Counted from the first letter of the stretch, positions 17,599 to 27,237 are shown. The stretch: 64,000 nucleotides of DNA from UBA2767 sp965228625 (GCA_965228625.1 OZ245829.1:2232001-2296000), one strand, 5' to 3'. The notes: generated by a model not told the origin, from the sequence alone. Numbers and translations are program-made.

Positions 17599-18183
17599 AT
17601 GACAAATCCGACACTCGATCGCCGTGAGATTCTTCCGCACCTGTTCCCCGACACGGACGGCTACCTTTTTATCAGCGGACTGGCCGGCCCGGCGCGCGAT
17701 GCCGCCGCGCTCACCGGGGACAGCGAAAAGCTCTACACCATGGCAGGCACCATGGGCGCCGCCGTTTGCATGGGGCTGGGCGTTGCGATGTCCGCACCCG
17801 AATCCCGGGTCGCCGTCGTCACGGGAGATGGCGAGTTGCTCATGAATATCGGGTCGCTTGCGACCGTTGCCTCGATACAACCGGAAAACCTGTCGATTGT
17901 CGTGATCGACAACGGCTGTCATGGCGAGACCGGCGGTCAACCCGGACACACCGCCCGCAGGACCGACCTGGGGAGAATGGCGGAGGGCGCCGGGATCGCC
18001 TCGGTCAAGACGATCACAACCGCCGAAGAGCTCGCCGACGCCGCGGCGTTTCTTCAGGACGCTGCGGGGCCAAGGCTCCTGGTGACGCGCGTGACGCACG
18101 GTCCGCCGTCTGACTTCAGCCGCAATCTGGACCCCGCCGCCTGCCGCCTGAGGTTCCGGAACGCGTATCTCGGATCGGCATAG
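17599..18183 (+). CDS. ThDP-dependent decarboxylase, beta (PP-domain) subunit, sulfopyruvate decarboxylase-like
   Basis: A 194-residue diphosphate-binding domain with the ThDP/Mg motif VTGDGELLMN (GDG through Asn), followed by DNGCHGETGGQPGH. With the preceding 173-residue protein it makes a split decarboxylase like ComD/ComE. A GGGGGA ribosome site precedes ATG 17599. It is the last gene of the transport-hydrolase-decarboxylase block; the next gene opens the carotenoid cluster after a 214-bp gap. Confidence 0.8.
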   Translation: MTNPTLDRREILPHLFPDTDGYLFISGLAGPARDAAALTGDSEKLYTMAGTMGAAVCMGLGVAMSAPESRVAVVTGDGELLMNIGSLATVASIQPENLSIVVIDNGCHGETGGQPGHTARRTDLGRMAEGAGIASVKTITTAEELADAAAFLQDAAGPRLLVTRVTHGPPSDFSRNLDPAACRLRFRNAYLGSA

Positions 18184-18397
18184 CGCGACGGTTGGATTCG
18201 CCGTCCCGCCTGAAACGCGTGGATGCAAAGCGAACGGTTTCGTTGACTGGGTGCGGATTCCATGACAAACGCGCCGTCGAAGAACTGGCGGGCGCGAACT
18301 GAGATGTCAGCGGCCATTGCACATGCATGAGCAATGATCCATTGCCACGTCCTTCGCGTACCATATTGGACACCCAAACCGGTTGAAACGAACTTCG

Positions 18398-19609
18398 ATG
18401 AAAGCGCGCCAGTACGACGTGGTGTTTCTCGGCGGCGGGCTGTCGGCCTCGCTCGCGGCTTACCGGCTTGCACAAATGCAGCCGGAGCGCCGACTGCTCG
18501 TGGTGGAGCGCGGTCCGGGCCTGGGCGGAAACCACATCTGGTCATTTCACGACACCGATCTGACACCGGACCAATTGCAATGGATGGCGCCTTTCGTGGT
18601 CAAGAGCTGGCCGCAGCAGACCATCCGCTTCCCGCGGTTCAATCGGAGTATCAGCACGGGCTACCACTCGGTGACCAGCGACCGGTTGAACGACGTTACG
18701 CAACAGTCGTTGCGCGAAAGTGTGCGAACCCGTGCCGACGTAGCTTCCGCTGATGCAAACGAGGTCATCCTTGCCGATGGCGAGCGGATCACCGCGAATT
18801 GCGTCATCGACTGCCGCGGGGCCCTGTCCGATCCCGTGCTGGAGATCGGTTACCAGAAATTCGTCGGACACGAGATTGAGACCGCGGCGCCTCATGGTGT
18901 TGCCGAGCCCGTCATCATGGATGCCACCGTCCCTCAGCATGACGGCTATCGCTTCGTCTATGTGCTGCCCTTCAGCGAGCGCCATCTCCTCATCGAGGAT
19001 ACCTACTACAGCGACCAGCGCCGTCTGGACGCGGAGAGTATTGGCACCCGCATCCACGATTACAGGACAGCGCAAGGATGGGGCGAGGCAACCGAACTGG
19101 GGCGGGAGAGCGGTGTTCTGCCCGTTGCGCTCGGTGGCGATATCGATGCCTTCTGGCGCAACCGCCGCGCGGAGAGCCCATGCGCCTGCGCCGGGCTCCG
19201 GGCCGCACTGTTTCATCCTACAACCGGCTATTCGCTACCCGATGCGGTCGCCCTCGCTGATACACTGGCACGGTTCGCGCCGCTCGAAACCGGTGCGGTC
19301 CAACAACTGATCGAAAAGCGATCCCGTGATCTGTGGGAGAGCCGCAGCTATTATCGCATCGTCAACCGCATGCTGTTCGTCGCCGCCCGGCCGGATGAAC
19401 GATGGCGCATCCTGCAGCGCTTCTACAGCCTGTCGAACGGTCTGATCGACCGGTTCTATGGCGACCGGCTCACGCCATACGACAAGGCCCGCATCCTCGT
19501 CGGACGCCCGCCCATTCCGATGTGGCGTGCGTTCAGGGCGATCCCGGAAGCGTCCCTGCGCCGCCGCGCGGCAATCGACCCCGCACCACGGGACAAGTTG
19601 TCCTCATGA
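18398..19609 (+). CDS. crtY: Lycopene beta-cyclase
   Basis: A 403-residue CrtY-type lycopene cyclase. VVFLGGGLSASLAAYRL (residues 8-24) is the FAD/NAD dinucleotide-binding loop, and GGNHIWSFH, HVLPFSE-like and FHPTTGYSLPDAV stretches are typical of bacterial CrtY. It cyclises both ends of lycopene to beta-carotene. ATG 18398 gives a normal N-terminus; an in-frame TTG 15 bp upstream is less likely. Its stop overlaps the crtB start (ATGA), implying translational coupling. Confidence 0.92.
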   Translation: MKARQYDVVFLGGGLSASLAAYRLAQMQPERRLLVVERGPGLGGNHIWSFHDTDLTPDQLQWMAPFVVKSWPQQTIRFPRFNRSISTGYHSVTSDRLNDVTQQSLRESVRTRADVASADANEVILADGERITANCVIDCRGALSDPVLEIGYQKFVGHEIETAAPHGVAEPVIMDATVPQHDGYRFVYVLPFSERHLLIEDTYYSDQRRLDAESIGTRIHDYRTAQGWGEATELGRESGVLPVALGGDIDAFWRNRRAESPCACAGLRAALFHPTTGYSLPDAVALADTLARFAPLETGAVQQLIEKRSRDLWESRSYYRIVNRMLFVAARPDERWRILQRFYSLSNGLIDRFYGDRLTPYDKARILVGRPPIPMWRAFRAIPEASLRRRAAIDPAPRDKLSS

Positions 19610-20562
19610 CGCTGCGCGAGGACCCCATAATCACTTTGAGCCGCGAACGCATCGAAAAAGGCTCCAAGAGTTTCGCTGCGGCCGCGCGGCTGCTGCCTCG
19701 TGAAGTCCGGGCAAGCACGTACATGCTGTATGCCTGGTGCCGGTATTGCGACGACGTCATCGACGGCCAGGAACTGGGTTTTGCGCGCGCGCCCGGAACC
19801 GGCAACGGGGAAGAGAACGCCAAAGAACTGGTCGATCTCCTCCGGCGTCAGACCGTGGCGGCCTCGCGCGGAGAACCCGAGGGACCGGTTTTCGAGGCGT
19901 TGTCACGTGTTCTGGCGAAGCATGACATACCAAACCACCATCCGCTTGAATTGATTGACGGTTTCGCCATGGATGCGAACGGCCGGACGTACGAGACGCT
20001 CAGCGATACAGTCCATTACTCGTATCATGTCGCGGGCGTCGTCGGCCTGATGATGGCGCGCGTCATGGGCGTATCCGATATCCGGACGCTGCAGCGCGCG
20101 GCAGATCTCGGCATCGCTTTTCAGCTGACCAACATCGCCCGCGACGTTATGGACGATGCCGCGAGCGGACGTATCTATCTGCCCATGAACTGGCTCGCCG
20201 AGGCCGGCGTTCCGGCGTCACAGATTACGGAACACACCCATCGCGCGGGCGTCGCGCGCGTAACCGATCGGCTGCTGGCGGAAGCCGACCGGTACTACAA
20301 CTCCGCCGTTTACGGCATCGCCGCCCTCCCCGTCCGCGCCGGAATGTCCATCGCCGCGGCACGCGCCGTGTACCGTGCCATCGGCACCAAGGTGCGCGCA
20401 CGGGGTGACAGGGCGTGGGATGAGCGTACGGTGATTTCCAAACCCTACAAGGCGGCAACCCTTGCGCTTGCGCCACTTCATGTCGTCCGGGCGAAGGCGA
20501 GCAGCCTGGTCCGCCCGCCGACGCGCGACGGGTTATGGACGCACCCCGCGCTAGCGGACTAG
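19606..20562 (+). CDS. crtB: Phytoene synthase
   Basis: A 318-residue squalene/phytoene synthase family enzyme. The two Asp-rich Mg sites are CDDVID (residues 48-53) and IARDVMDDA (177-185), and the signature FQLTNIARD is intact. It condenses two GGPP molecules into phytoene. It starts in the ATGA overlap with crtY, and its last 12 bp overlap the 3' end of the convergent crtW. Confidence 0.93.
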   Translation: MTLREDPIITLSRERIEKGSKSFAAAARLLPREVRASTYMLYAWCRYCDDVIDGQELGFARAPGTGNGEENAKELVDLLRRQTVAASRGEPEGPVFEALSRVLAKHDIPNHHPLELIDGFAMDANGRTYETLSDTVHYSYHVAGVVGLMMARVMGVSDIRTLQRAADLGIAFQLTNIARDVMDDAASGRIYLPMNWLAEAGVPASQITEHTHRAGVARVTDRLLAEADRYYNSAVYGIAALPVRAGMSIAAARAVYRAIGTKVRARGDRAWDERTVISKPYKAATLALAPLHVVRAKASSLVRPPTRDGLWTHPALAD

Positions 20563-21321
20563 ACCCTTTTGTTTGAGGGCCTTTCGGGCCTGCGGCAGCC
20601 GCCACCACGGCACCTTCGGCTCGAGGTGGTGTTCATGGTGGTAACCGAAGTGGAAGCACGTCAGCAGCGACACGAGCCATGAGTAGTTGTTGCTGATCGT
20701 GCGATGCCGGTCGGCGAAGGGCTCGCGTTGCGGCCGGTGCGGCAGATAGGTGCCGAACGTGAAAAGCTGCAGCGCGGAGAGGATTGCCGGGACGCACCAC
20801 AGCAGGATCGCATTCTCCAGGTGCGCGCCGAGAACGTAAACATAGACCGCGAACCGCACGGTCATGTGCGCGTACTGTGCCCACGAAAAGTACTCGCCGA
20901 GGAAGTTGGCGAACCATCGCCAGTAACCATATGGCGGCGCGTCGTGGAAATCCGGATCGTCACCCGTCCCGGCGTGGCGATGATGGAGATGGTGTTTGCG
21001 GTTCAGGTCATCGTACGAGAATCCGGCATATAGCGTGAGGCAAAGCCGACCGATGGCACGGTTGACGGCTGGCCGGAACGGAACGAGCGAGCCGTGCATA
21101 CAGTCGTGCGCAACGATGAAAAGCCCGACGCTCAGCCACGTATTCAGCAGGAACAGAATAGCCGCCAACGGCAACGTGCCGGCTGAGAACTCGAAAAAGA
21201 AAACGCTGTAAATGTGCGCGGCAAGCCAGCTTGAGATGATCGCCGCGGCCAGTACGATATTGGTCAGCGTTGTGGCTTTGCTGCGGCTTTCCGTGTCCCG
21301 AGAATGATCAATGGCGCTCAT
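20551..21321 (-). CDS. crtW: Beta-carotene ketolase (CrtW-type fatty acid desaturase superfamily)
   Basis: A 256-residue membrane di-iron enzyme. The three His boxes are HDCMH (72-76), KHHLHHRH (109-116) and HHEHH (228-232), with four hydrophobic segments. The spacing and the FGTYLPHRP stretch match CrtW, which oxidises beta-ionone rings at C4 to give echinenone and canthaxanthin. ATG 21321 is preferred to an in-frame TTG at 21348. It probably begins the 3' part of a minus-strand transcript coming from crtE through the ABC genes (36-bp gap to the permease). No hydroxylase gene crtZ is in the window. Confidence 0.88.
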   Translation of the reverse strand: MSAIDHSRDTESRSKATTLTNIVLAAAIISSWLAAHIYSVFFFEFSAGTLPLAAILFLLNTWLSVGLFIVAHDCMHGSLVPFRPAVNRAIGRLCLTLYAGFSYDDLNRKHHLHHRHAGTGDDPDFHDAPPYGYWRWFANFLGEYFSWAQYAHMTVRFAVYVYVLGAHLENAILLWCVPAILSALQLFTFGTYLPHRPQREPFADRHRTISNNYSWLVSLLTCFHFGYHHEHHLEPKVPWWRLPQARKALKQKGLVR

Positions 21322-21357
21322 TTCGATATCTCGCTCATATGGCGGCAACAGCAGCGG

Positions 21358-22620
21358 CTAACGGTGTTTCGCCAGGGCCAGGTGAGCGACAAGCAGTCCG
21401 GCCAGGCCCGAGGCGGTGAGCACGGCGATCGGCAGCCCGATCGCCGACCAGCTTTCGTTTCGCCAGAAGATGGCGGCATAGGCCTCGAGCGCCCACGTAT
21501 TCGGCGTCGCCCAACCGAGCGTTTGAATATAGGACGGCATCAGGAAGCGGGGCAACATGCTGCCCCCGATGGCGGAGATCACGAGGACGAGAATGGTTCC
21601 GAGCGTGTTCGCCTGCTGCATGGTGCGGCACAAGGCGACAAAGCCGAGCATCAGGCCGGACGCCGAGACGGCCGCCGCAAGTGTGACGGCAAACCATGGC
21701 GGCAGGTGACCGGGCAGGTTGAGCCCGAACCCGAGCCACGCCACGAGAAAGATAATCCCCACCTGCATCGTTCCCTGCAGAACGAGGTAGAGGAACTTGC
21801 CGTCGATGATCGGACGCGCCCCGGCCGGGCCGGTCGAAATCCGATCGAGAAGACCGCTTTCGCGTTCCTGCAGCAGCGACAGCCCGCCCGTCAGAGCGGA
21901 GTAAAGCAGGAACATGATGGCAACGGCACCGGCATAGTACGAGATGCTCGTTGGAACGCCGGGCTCGCCGATGCCGCTGCGGCGCTCGACCAGCCCGTCG
22001 AACGGCAGCTTGAATTCATCGGCGCCCGCATCGCCCGACGCAGTAGCAGTCCGCTCGCGCTCCTCGATATCCTTCGTCAAGGCGTCCAGCGCCGCGTCGA
22101 GCCGCGCCTTCTGCGCCGGTTCGAGTTGCAGCAAATCCGTCGTGACGATCCGTGCGATACCGCCGATCACCACATCGGGCAGTTTTCCGAAGTACGCTTC
22201 CTGAACGATGCCCTCGACAACAGCGACGGCGATTTCGCGGGTCGGGTCGGTGATGAGCACGATCGGCGGCTCGCCGTCCGATGACCCGGAAGCCAGGGTC
22301 CTGTCACCGCCACGGACGACGATGCCGACATCCGCGACCCCGCTTCGCACCAGCGCCATGACCTCTTCACTGCTGCCGTCGCGGAGTTCGAGAATCTCGA
22401 TCTGCGGATGTGTTTTGACGCCGTCCAGGAAACGTTCGGACGCGCTGCTGCGTTCCGCGTCCAGCACGGCCAGCTTGATGGCCAGGCTGCCGCCGGTCGC
22501 GCCGGCAAAGATGAGCGCGAAAATCGAAAATACCGCCGCCGGCAGGACAAAGCTCAAAACCAGTGCCGCCGGGTCCCGGATCAGTCCGAGAACCATTGCC
22601 TTGAGGACCGCGGCCCTCAT
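21358..22620 (-). CDS. ABC-2 type exporter permease
   Basis: A 420-residue inner-membrane protein: one N-terminal helix (LIRDPAALVLSFVLPAAVF), a large periplasmic domain of about 210 residues, then five or six helices in the C-terminal half. This is the ABC2_membrane_3 arrangement of single-permease exporters. ATG 22620 overlaps the ATPase stop (ATGA), so a longer upstream open frame is rejected. Its position between crtW and crtE suggests a link to carotenoid or membrane-lipid handling, but the cargo is unknown. Confidence 0.82.
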   Translation of the reverse strand: MRAAVLKAMVLGLIRDPAALVLSFVLPAAVFSIFALIFAGATGGSLAIKLAVLDAERSSASERFLDGVKTHPQIEILELRDGSSEEVMALVRSGVADVGIVVRGGDRTLASGSSDGEPPIVLITDPTREIAVAVVEGIVQEAYFGKLPDVVIGGIARIVTTDLLQLEPAQKARLDAALDALTKDIEERERTATASGDAGADEFKLPFDGLVERRSGIGEPGVPTSISYYAGAVAIMFLLYSALTGGLSLLQERESGLLDRISTGPAGARPIIDGKFLYLVLQGTMQVGIIFLVAWLGFGLNLPGHLPPWFAVTLAAAVSASGLMLGFVALCRTMQQANTLGTILVLVISAIGGSMLPRFLMPSYIQTLGWATPNTWALEAYAAIFWRNESWSAIGLPIAVLTASGLAGLLVAHLALAKHR

Positions 22621-23561
22621 TGCAGATCGCGCGGCGCGGTCAGGTGAGCAAGAAGAGTGTCCAGACCCGGACGGCGCATACGTACGTCCCTGACGCTCAA
22701 TCCGGTGTGCATGATCCGATTGACCGCAACCTGCATCGACACCTCGCTTTCCGGCACAAGGCCGCGCCACTGACCCGTGGAGGGATCATAGCTGAGGCCA
22801 AGCGAGGAAAGCACTGTCTTGATCTTGGACTGCGGGACTTTGGAGTCCTCCAGTTGAACAATCAGTTCGAGCGTCTGACCGAAGTGCTCCACCACCAGGT
22901 CGCCCGGAGTGCCCTCGGCCCTGAGCTGACCGTCGACCATGACGCCGACCCGATCCGCGAGCGCATCCGCCTCGTCCATCTCGTGGGTCGTGAGCAGAAT
23001 CGCGAGCCCGCCGTCGCGCAGCGAAATCAGAAGCTCGCGGACGGCATGCCGCCCAGCCTGGTCGACGCCCACCGTCGGTTCGTCCAGGATCAGCAGGCTG
23101 GGATCATGCATCAGCGCAGCCGCGATGTTCAGTCGCCGGCGCATGCCGCCGGACAGCACCTCCACCCGGTCCCTGGCCCGGTCACCGAGCGCGATGCGGT
23201 CGAGCATCTCGGTGATGCGCTGCTGCATGCCGCCGGCTGCGACGCCCATCAGCCGTCCGATCACCCCCAGGTTCTCCCGCGCGTTCAGTTTTTCATAGAG
23301 CGCGATGTTCTGCGGCACCAACCCGATGTTGCGCCTCGCCGACGCACTGCTTTCCGGAGGCGCCCCACCGACCCGAACCCGGCCCTGGTTGAGGTGGATC
23401 TGGCCCGTTATCGCCCTGACGAGGGTCGACTTGCCGGCCCCGTTCGGACCCAGCAGAACATAGATTTCCCCGCGATCGACCGACAACGCCACGTCGTCGA
23501 GGACGTGGCGCCGGCCGTAGTGGAACGACGCGTCCTCGACTTCCAGAAATGGATCGGGCAT
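22617..23561 (-). CDS. ABC exporter ATP-binding protein
   Basis: A 314-residue ATPase with Walker A GPNGAGKST (38-46), signature LSGGM (136-140), Walker B LLILDEP (156-162) and the switch His in LLTTHEMDEADAL. It is an ABC-2/drug-exporter type with a C-terminal extension of about 90 residues. The start at 23561 lies one base from the crtE stop, and its own stop overlaps the permease start, so crtE, ATPase and permease are translated from one message. Confidence 0.9.
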   Translation of the reverse strand: MPDPFLEVEDASFHYGRRHVLDDVALSVDRGEIYVLLGPNGAGKSTLVRAITGQIHLNQGRVRVGGAPPESSASARRNIGLVPQNIALYEKLNARENLGVIGRLMGVAAGGMQQRITEMLDRIALGDRARDRVEVLSGGMRRRLNIAAALMHDPSLLILDEPTVGVDQAGRHAVRELLISLRDGGLAILLTTHEMDEADALADRVGVMVDGQLRAEGTPGDLVVEHFGQTLELIVQLEDSKVPQSKIKTVLSSLGLSYDPSTGQWRGLVPESEVSMQVAVNRIMHTGLSVRDVRMRRPGLDTLLAHLTAPRDLQ

Positions 23562-23562
23562 C

Positions 23563-24507
23563 TCAGGGGCCCACCAGTCTTTCGGCCTGCGTTGGCGGCA
23601 TGGCCTCGGCGCCGACGCGTGAGACCACATAGTCCGACATCCAGTCGACAAGGCCTGTCGTCGCGCCGTGCCCGAGCACGTCGGCCAGTATCGAACGCGC
23701 CTCCGCCTTCAGCGTCTCGGCCTCCTGCATCGCACCGGACGCGCCGTGCAGGCTGACCGCCGTCGTTCTCTCGGTATCCTTGCGCACGTCCTTTCCGGCC
23801 GTTTCACATGATGCGCAGGCATCGAGCAGATCGTCGATCAACTGAAAGGCGATCCCGAGTTTCGCCCCGGCGGCGGACAGCTTGTCCAGATCGGCCTGTT
23901 CGGCGTTTGCGGCCATCGCCCCGAACTCCAGCGACAAGCTGAACAGGACGCCTGTCTTGCGCATGTACAACTCTTCCAGCTCTTTCGGCTCCTTATTCAT
24001 GGAGGTGATCAGAAGATCATCATACTGCCCGCCGGTGAGGCCCGGAAACCCGATAGCCCGGGCCAGCTTGACCGTCATTGCGCTTCGCGCTTCCGCAGAC
24101 AGACGGGACGCGTCACCGACCAGCTCGAAGGCGCGGGCGATCAGACCGATGGCGCAGAGTATGGCCGTGGACTGTCCATAGGCGCGATGCGTGGTATCGC
24201 GATCGCGGCGGCGAAGCGCATCGTCCATGCAGGGCAGATCGTCGAGAACGAGCGAGGCGGCGTGAACCATCTCAATGGCGCAGGCGCCGTTCATCGCGAA
24301 GTCCGGATTGCCACCCAGGTCATGCGCCGTGGCGAGGACGAGCAAGGCGCGCACCCGTTTCCCGTTGCCGAGGAGGCTGAACCGGCCCGCCTCGACGAGG
24401 CCCGCCGGCGGCTGCACCGGCAAACAGCGGTCGAGCGCTTTCTCCACGTCGACCCGCCAGGCGTCCAGCCGCACGTTCACATCGGTTACTTGACTGTCCA
24501 TTGCCAT
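23563..24507 (-). CDS. crtE: Geranylgeranyl diphosphate synthase
   Basis: A 314-residue trans-prenyltransferase. The first Asp-rich motif DDLPCMDD (89-96) has the two-residue insertion typical of GGPP/FPP synthases of this type, and the second is FQLIDDLLD (221-229). GNGKRVRALL is the substrate-binding block. It makes GGPP for CrtB from isoprene units supplied through Fni. It is divergent from fni across 139 bp. A second ATG two codons in is also possible. Confidence 0.9.
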   Translation of the reverse strand: MAMDSQVTDVNVRLDAWRVDVEKALDRCLPVQPPAGLVEAGRFSLLGNGKRVRALLVLATAHDLGGNPDFAMNGACAIEMVHAASLVLDDLPCMDDALRRRDRDTTHRAYGQSTAILCAIGLIARAFELVGDASRLSAEARSAMTVKLARAIGFPGLTGGQYDDLLITSMNKEPKELEELYMRKTGVLFSLSLEFGAMAANAEQADLDKLSAAGAKLGIAFQLIDDLLDACASCETAGKDVRKDTERTTAVSLHGASGAMQEAETLKAEARSILADVLGHGATTGLVDWMSDYVVSRVGAEAMPPTQAERLVGP

Positions 24508-24646
24508 TCGAACGTTGATGCACGCAGAATACGCGCAAGATTAGGCCCAGCTTGATCCACGCAAGCGCTCCGTGCGTATACGTAGGGTCCCCCCCAATCG
24601 GACCACTCTTTACGCTGCCACGCGAATACCTGGAACGTCATTCGAC
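24508..24646. promoter_or_regulatory. Divergent crtE / fni promoter region
   Basis: This 139-bp gap must hold the start of both the crtE leftward and fni-crtI rightward transcripts. It contains the palindrome CGTATACG (24574-24581). No PpsR/CrtJ-type TGT-N12-ACA site was recognised. Confidence 0.4.
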
Positions 24647-25690
24647 ATGGACCGTACAATCAAGCGAAAAAGTGAGCATCTGGACATTGTTTTGTCGCGC
24701 GACGTGTCAAACCACGAGGTGACCACGGGCCTTGAGCATATACGGTTCGAACATGTCGCGCTGCCCGAACTCGACCTCGACGACATCGATTTGTCCACGG
24801 AATTCCTGGGTCGCCGCCTGAAAGCGCCGATCCTCATCAGTTCAATGACCGGCGGCCCCGAAGCGGCGGCGGAGATCAACCGGGCCATCGCCGAGGCCGC
24901 CAACAAATCCGGTGTCGCATTCGGAGTGGGTTCGCAGCGCGTCGCGCTCGAACACGGCGGCGCGGACGCAGGGCTGGAGAGATCCTTGCGGGAGCTTGCC
25001 CCGGATGTGCCGATCCTCGCCAATTTTGGCGCCGCCCAGCTCCTGGACTGGAAGGATCCCGCCGAGGACGCCGCCCGCGCCGTCGAAATGATCGACGCCG
25101 ATGCGCTCATCATCCATCTCAATCCGCTTCAGGAGGCGGTTCAGGCGGAGGGCGACCGCAAATGGGCCGGCATTCGTGCCAGGCTAACGGACGTGGTCGC
25201 GGCTTCCGCGGTGCCGGTCATCGTCAAGGAGGTCGGCTGCGGCATCTCGGCCGACGTTGCGCGCGCCTTGTGGGAGACGGGCGTGCGTATCATCGACGTC
25301 GCCGGCGCGGGCGGAACGAGCTGGGCGGCGGTCGAGGCCGAGCGCGCGCCCGACAGCGGCCGACGCGCCGTCGCCGACGCGTTTCGCGGCTGGGGCATTC
25401 CCACCGCCACATGCATCACGTCGGTTCGCCGGGCCTGTCCCGAGGCAACGATCATCTCCTCGGGCGGCATCCGCACCGGGCTCGACGTCGCGCGGTCGAT
25501 ACGGCTCGGAGCCGATCTTTCCGGACAGGCGGCCGGTCTCCTGGATGCGGCGCTCGACGGCGCCGAGCGGCTTCGCCGGCATCTCGAGATCATGACCGAA
25601 CAACTGCGGGTCGCCTGCTTCTGCAGCGGGAGCCGGAACCTGCAGGAGTTGCGGACCGCGAAGTTGCAGGACCCGGTCGGTTCGAGATGA
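24647..25690 (+). CDS. fni: Type II isopentenyl-diphosphate delta-isomerase (FMN-dependent)
   Basis: A 347-residue FMN enzyme. SSMTGG, GVGSQR, HLNPLQEAVQAEGDR and the glycine-rich phosphate loop GGIRTGLDVA are the diagnostic blocks of IDI-2. It interconverts IPP and DMAPP, feeding CrtE. The frame is open upstream, but ATG 24647 (MDRTIKRKSEH) matches the normal family N-terminus. The stop overlaps the crtI start as ATGA. Confidence 0.92.
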   Translation: MDRTIKRKSEHLDIVLSRDVSNHEVTTGLEHIRFEHVALPELDLDDIDLSTEFLGRRLKAPILISSMTGGPEAAAEINRAIAEAANKSGVAFGVGSQRVALEHGGADAGLERSLRELAPDVPILANFGAAQLLDWKDPAEDAARAVEMIDADALIIHLNPLQEAVQAEGDRKWAGIRARLTDVVAASAVPVIVKEVGCGISADVARALWETGVRIIDVAGAGGTSWAAVEAERAPDSGRRAVADAFRGWGIPTATCITSVRRACPEATIISSGGIRTGLDVARSIRLGADLSGQAAGLLDAALDGAERLRRHLEIMTEQLRVACFCSGSRNLQELRTAKLQDPVGSR

Positions 25691-27237
25691 AAAGCGACGC
25701 GATCGATGTATCGCAGGCGCGGAATCGTCCGCACTCAGGTCCTTCCGCGGCGGTGCAGCACGCGATCGTCATTGGCGCGGGCTTCGGCGGCCTCGCGGCG
25801 GCCATCCGCCTCCTGGCGAAGGGCTATCGCGTCACGCTCGTCGAGCGGCAAGACGCGCCGGGCGGGCGGGCACAGGTCTTCGAGCGTGACGGGTTCCGGC
25901 ACGATGCCGGTCCGACCGTGATCACCGCTCCGTTCCTGTTCGAGGAACTCTTCGACCTGATGGGCGTGAAGATGTCGGATCGCCTGCAACTCGTCGCGCT
26001 TGACCCGTGGTACCGGTTCCGGTTTGCCGACGGCAGCGAGTTCAACTACGGCGGCACGGTCGAGGACACGCTCCGCGAGATCCGCAAGATCGAACCGGAC
26101 GACGCGGACGGGTATCTGCGTCTCGTCGAGCACTCACGCGCGCTTTACGATACCGCGTTCACGGATCTCGCCGACCAGCCCTTTGACAGCGCCACCACGA
26201 TGCTGCGGCAGGCGCCGCACCTCGTGAGATTGCGGGCGCACGAAACCGTCTGGAAAATGGTGTCGCGCTTCATGAAGAATCCGAAACTGCGGAGGGCGTT
26301 CTCGATCCAGCCCCTGCTGCTCGGCGGAAGCCCGTTCCAGACCACCAGCATTTACGGCCTGATCCACTTTCTGGAGCGGCGCGACGGCGTCCATTTCGCC
26401 ATGGGCGGAACGGGCGCGGTGGTGCGGGAACTCGAACGCCTCATTCGCGATGCCGGCGGCACCTTGCGATACGGGGAGACAGTCGAACAGATTCTCGTCG
26501 AGGACGGAAAGGTCAGCGGTGTCGCGCTGGACGGCGGCGAGCGGCTCGACGCGGATATTGTCGTGTCCAATGCCGACCCCATGCACATGTTCGACCGGAT
26601 GCTGCCTGCAAAGACGCAGCGCCGCAGCGCCCGCGTCAAGCACCGGCTCGCGCGGCTGTCGCTCGGGCTCTACGTGCTCTACTTCGGAACCGACCGGACG
26701 TATCCGGATGTGGCCCACCACACGATCTGGTTCGGCGACCGCTACAAGGACCTGCTCGACGATATTTTTCGCCGGCACAAGCTGACCGAGGACTTCTCGC
26801 TCTACGTCCACCGCCCGACGGCAACCGACCCGGGTTTCGCGCCGGCGGGCTGCGACAGTTTCTACGTCCTGTGTCCCGTCCCGCATCTCGCGGCCGAGGT
26901 CGACTGGGAGGTCGAAGGCCCGAAGCTGCGCGACCGCATCGTCACGGCTCTGGACGCGACCCTTCTGCCCGGCCTGCGGGACAGCATCCGCGCCGATTTC
27001 TGGATGACGCCGGACGACTTCCGGACGCGCTATCTCAGCCATATGGGCACCGGCTTTTCCCTCGCCCCTCATTTCACCCAGTCGGCATGGTTCCGTTTTC
27101 ACAACAAGGCCGAGGGCCCGAAGGGGCTGTACCTTGTCGGCGCGGGCACCCATCCCGGCGCCGGCATGCCCGGCGTGCTGTGCTCGGCCAAGGTCATCGA
27201 CCGGCTCATTCCGGAAGCCGTCTATGCCGGGACATGA
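25687..27237 (+). CDS. crtI: Phytoene desaturase
   Basis: A 516-residue CrtI-type FAD desaturase. The N-terminal dinucleotide loop is VIGAGFGGLAAAIRL (28-42), followed by GGRAQVFERDGFRHDAGPT, and near the C-terminus is the carotenoid-desaturase signature LVGAGTHPGAGMPGV. It converts phytoene to lycopene in four steps. It starts inside the fni stop codon, giving fni-crtI coupling; ATG 25687 is preferred to longer in-frame alternatives that lie wholly within fni. Confidence 0.93.
   Translation: MKSDAIDVSQARNRPHSGPSAAVQHAIVIGAGFGGLAAAIRLLAKGYRVTLVERQDAPGGRAQVFERDGFRHDAGPTVITAPFLFEELFDLMGVKMSDRLQLVALDPWYRFRFADGSEFNYGGTVEDTLREIRKIEPDDADGYLRLVEHSRALYDTAFTDLADQPFDSATTMLRQAPHLVRLRAHETVWKMVSRFMKNPKLRRAFSIQPLLLGGSPFQTTSIYGLIHFLERRDGVHFAMGGTGAVVRELERLIRDAGGTLRYGETVEQILVEDGKVSGVALDGGERLDADIVVSNADPMHMFDRMLPAKTQRRSARVKHRLARLSLGLYVLYFGTDRTYPDVAHHTIWFGDRYKDLLDDIFRRHKLTEDFSLYVHRPTATDPGFAPAGCDSFYVLCPVPHLAAEVDWEVEGPKLRDRIVTALDATLLPGLRDSIRADFWMTPDDFRTRYLSHMGTGFSLAPHFTQSAWFRFHNKAEGPKGLYLVGAGTHPGAGMPGVLCSAKVIDRLIPEAVYAGT

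Noticed and set aside
17057..18183. ComD/ComE pair as coenzyme M biosynthesis
   Set aside because: No other coenzyme M genes are nearby; transport and hydrolase genes point to catabolism.
18305..18323. TGT-N13-ACA upstream of crtY as a PpsR/CrtJ site
   Set aside because: The spacer is one base too long compared with TGT-N12-ACA and only one such site was noticed.
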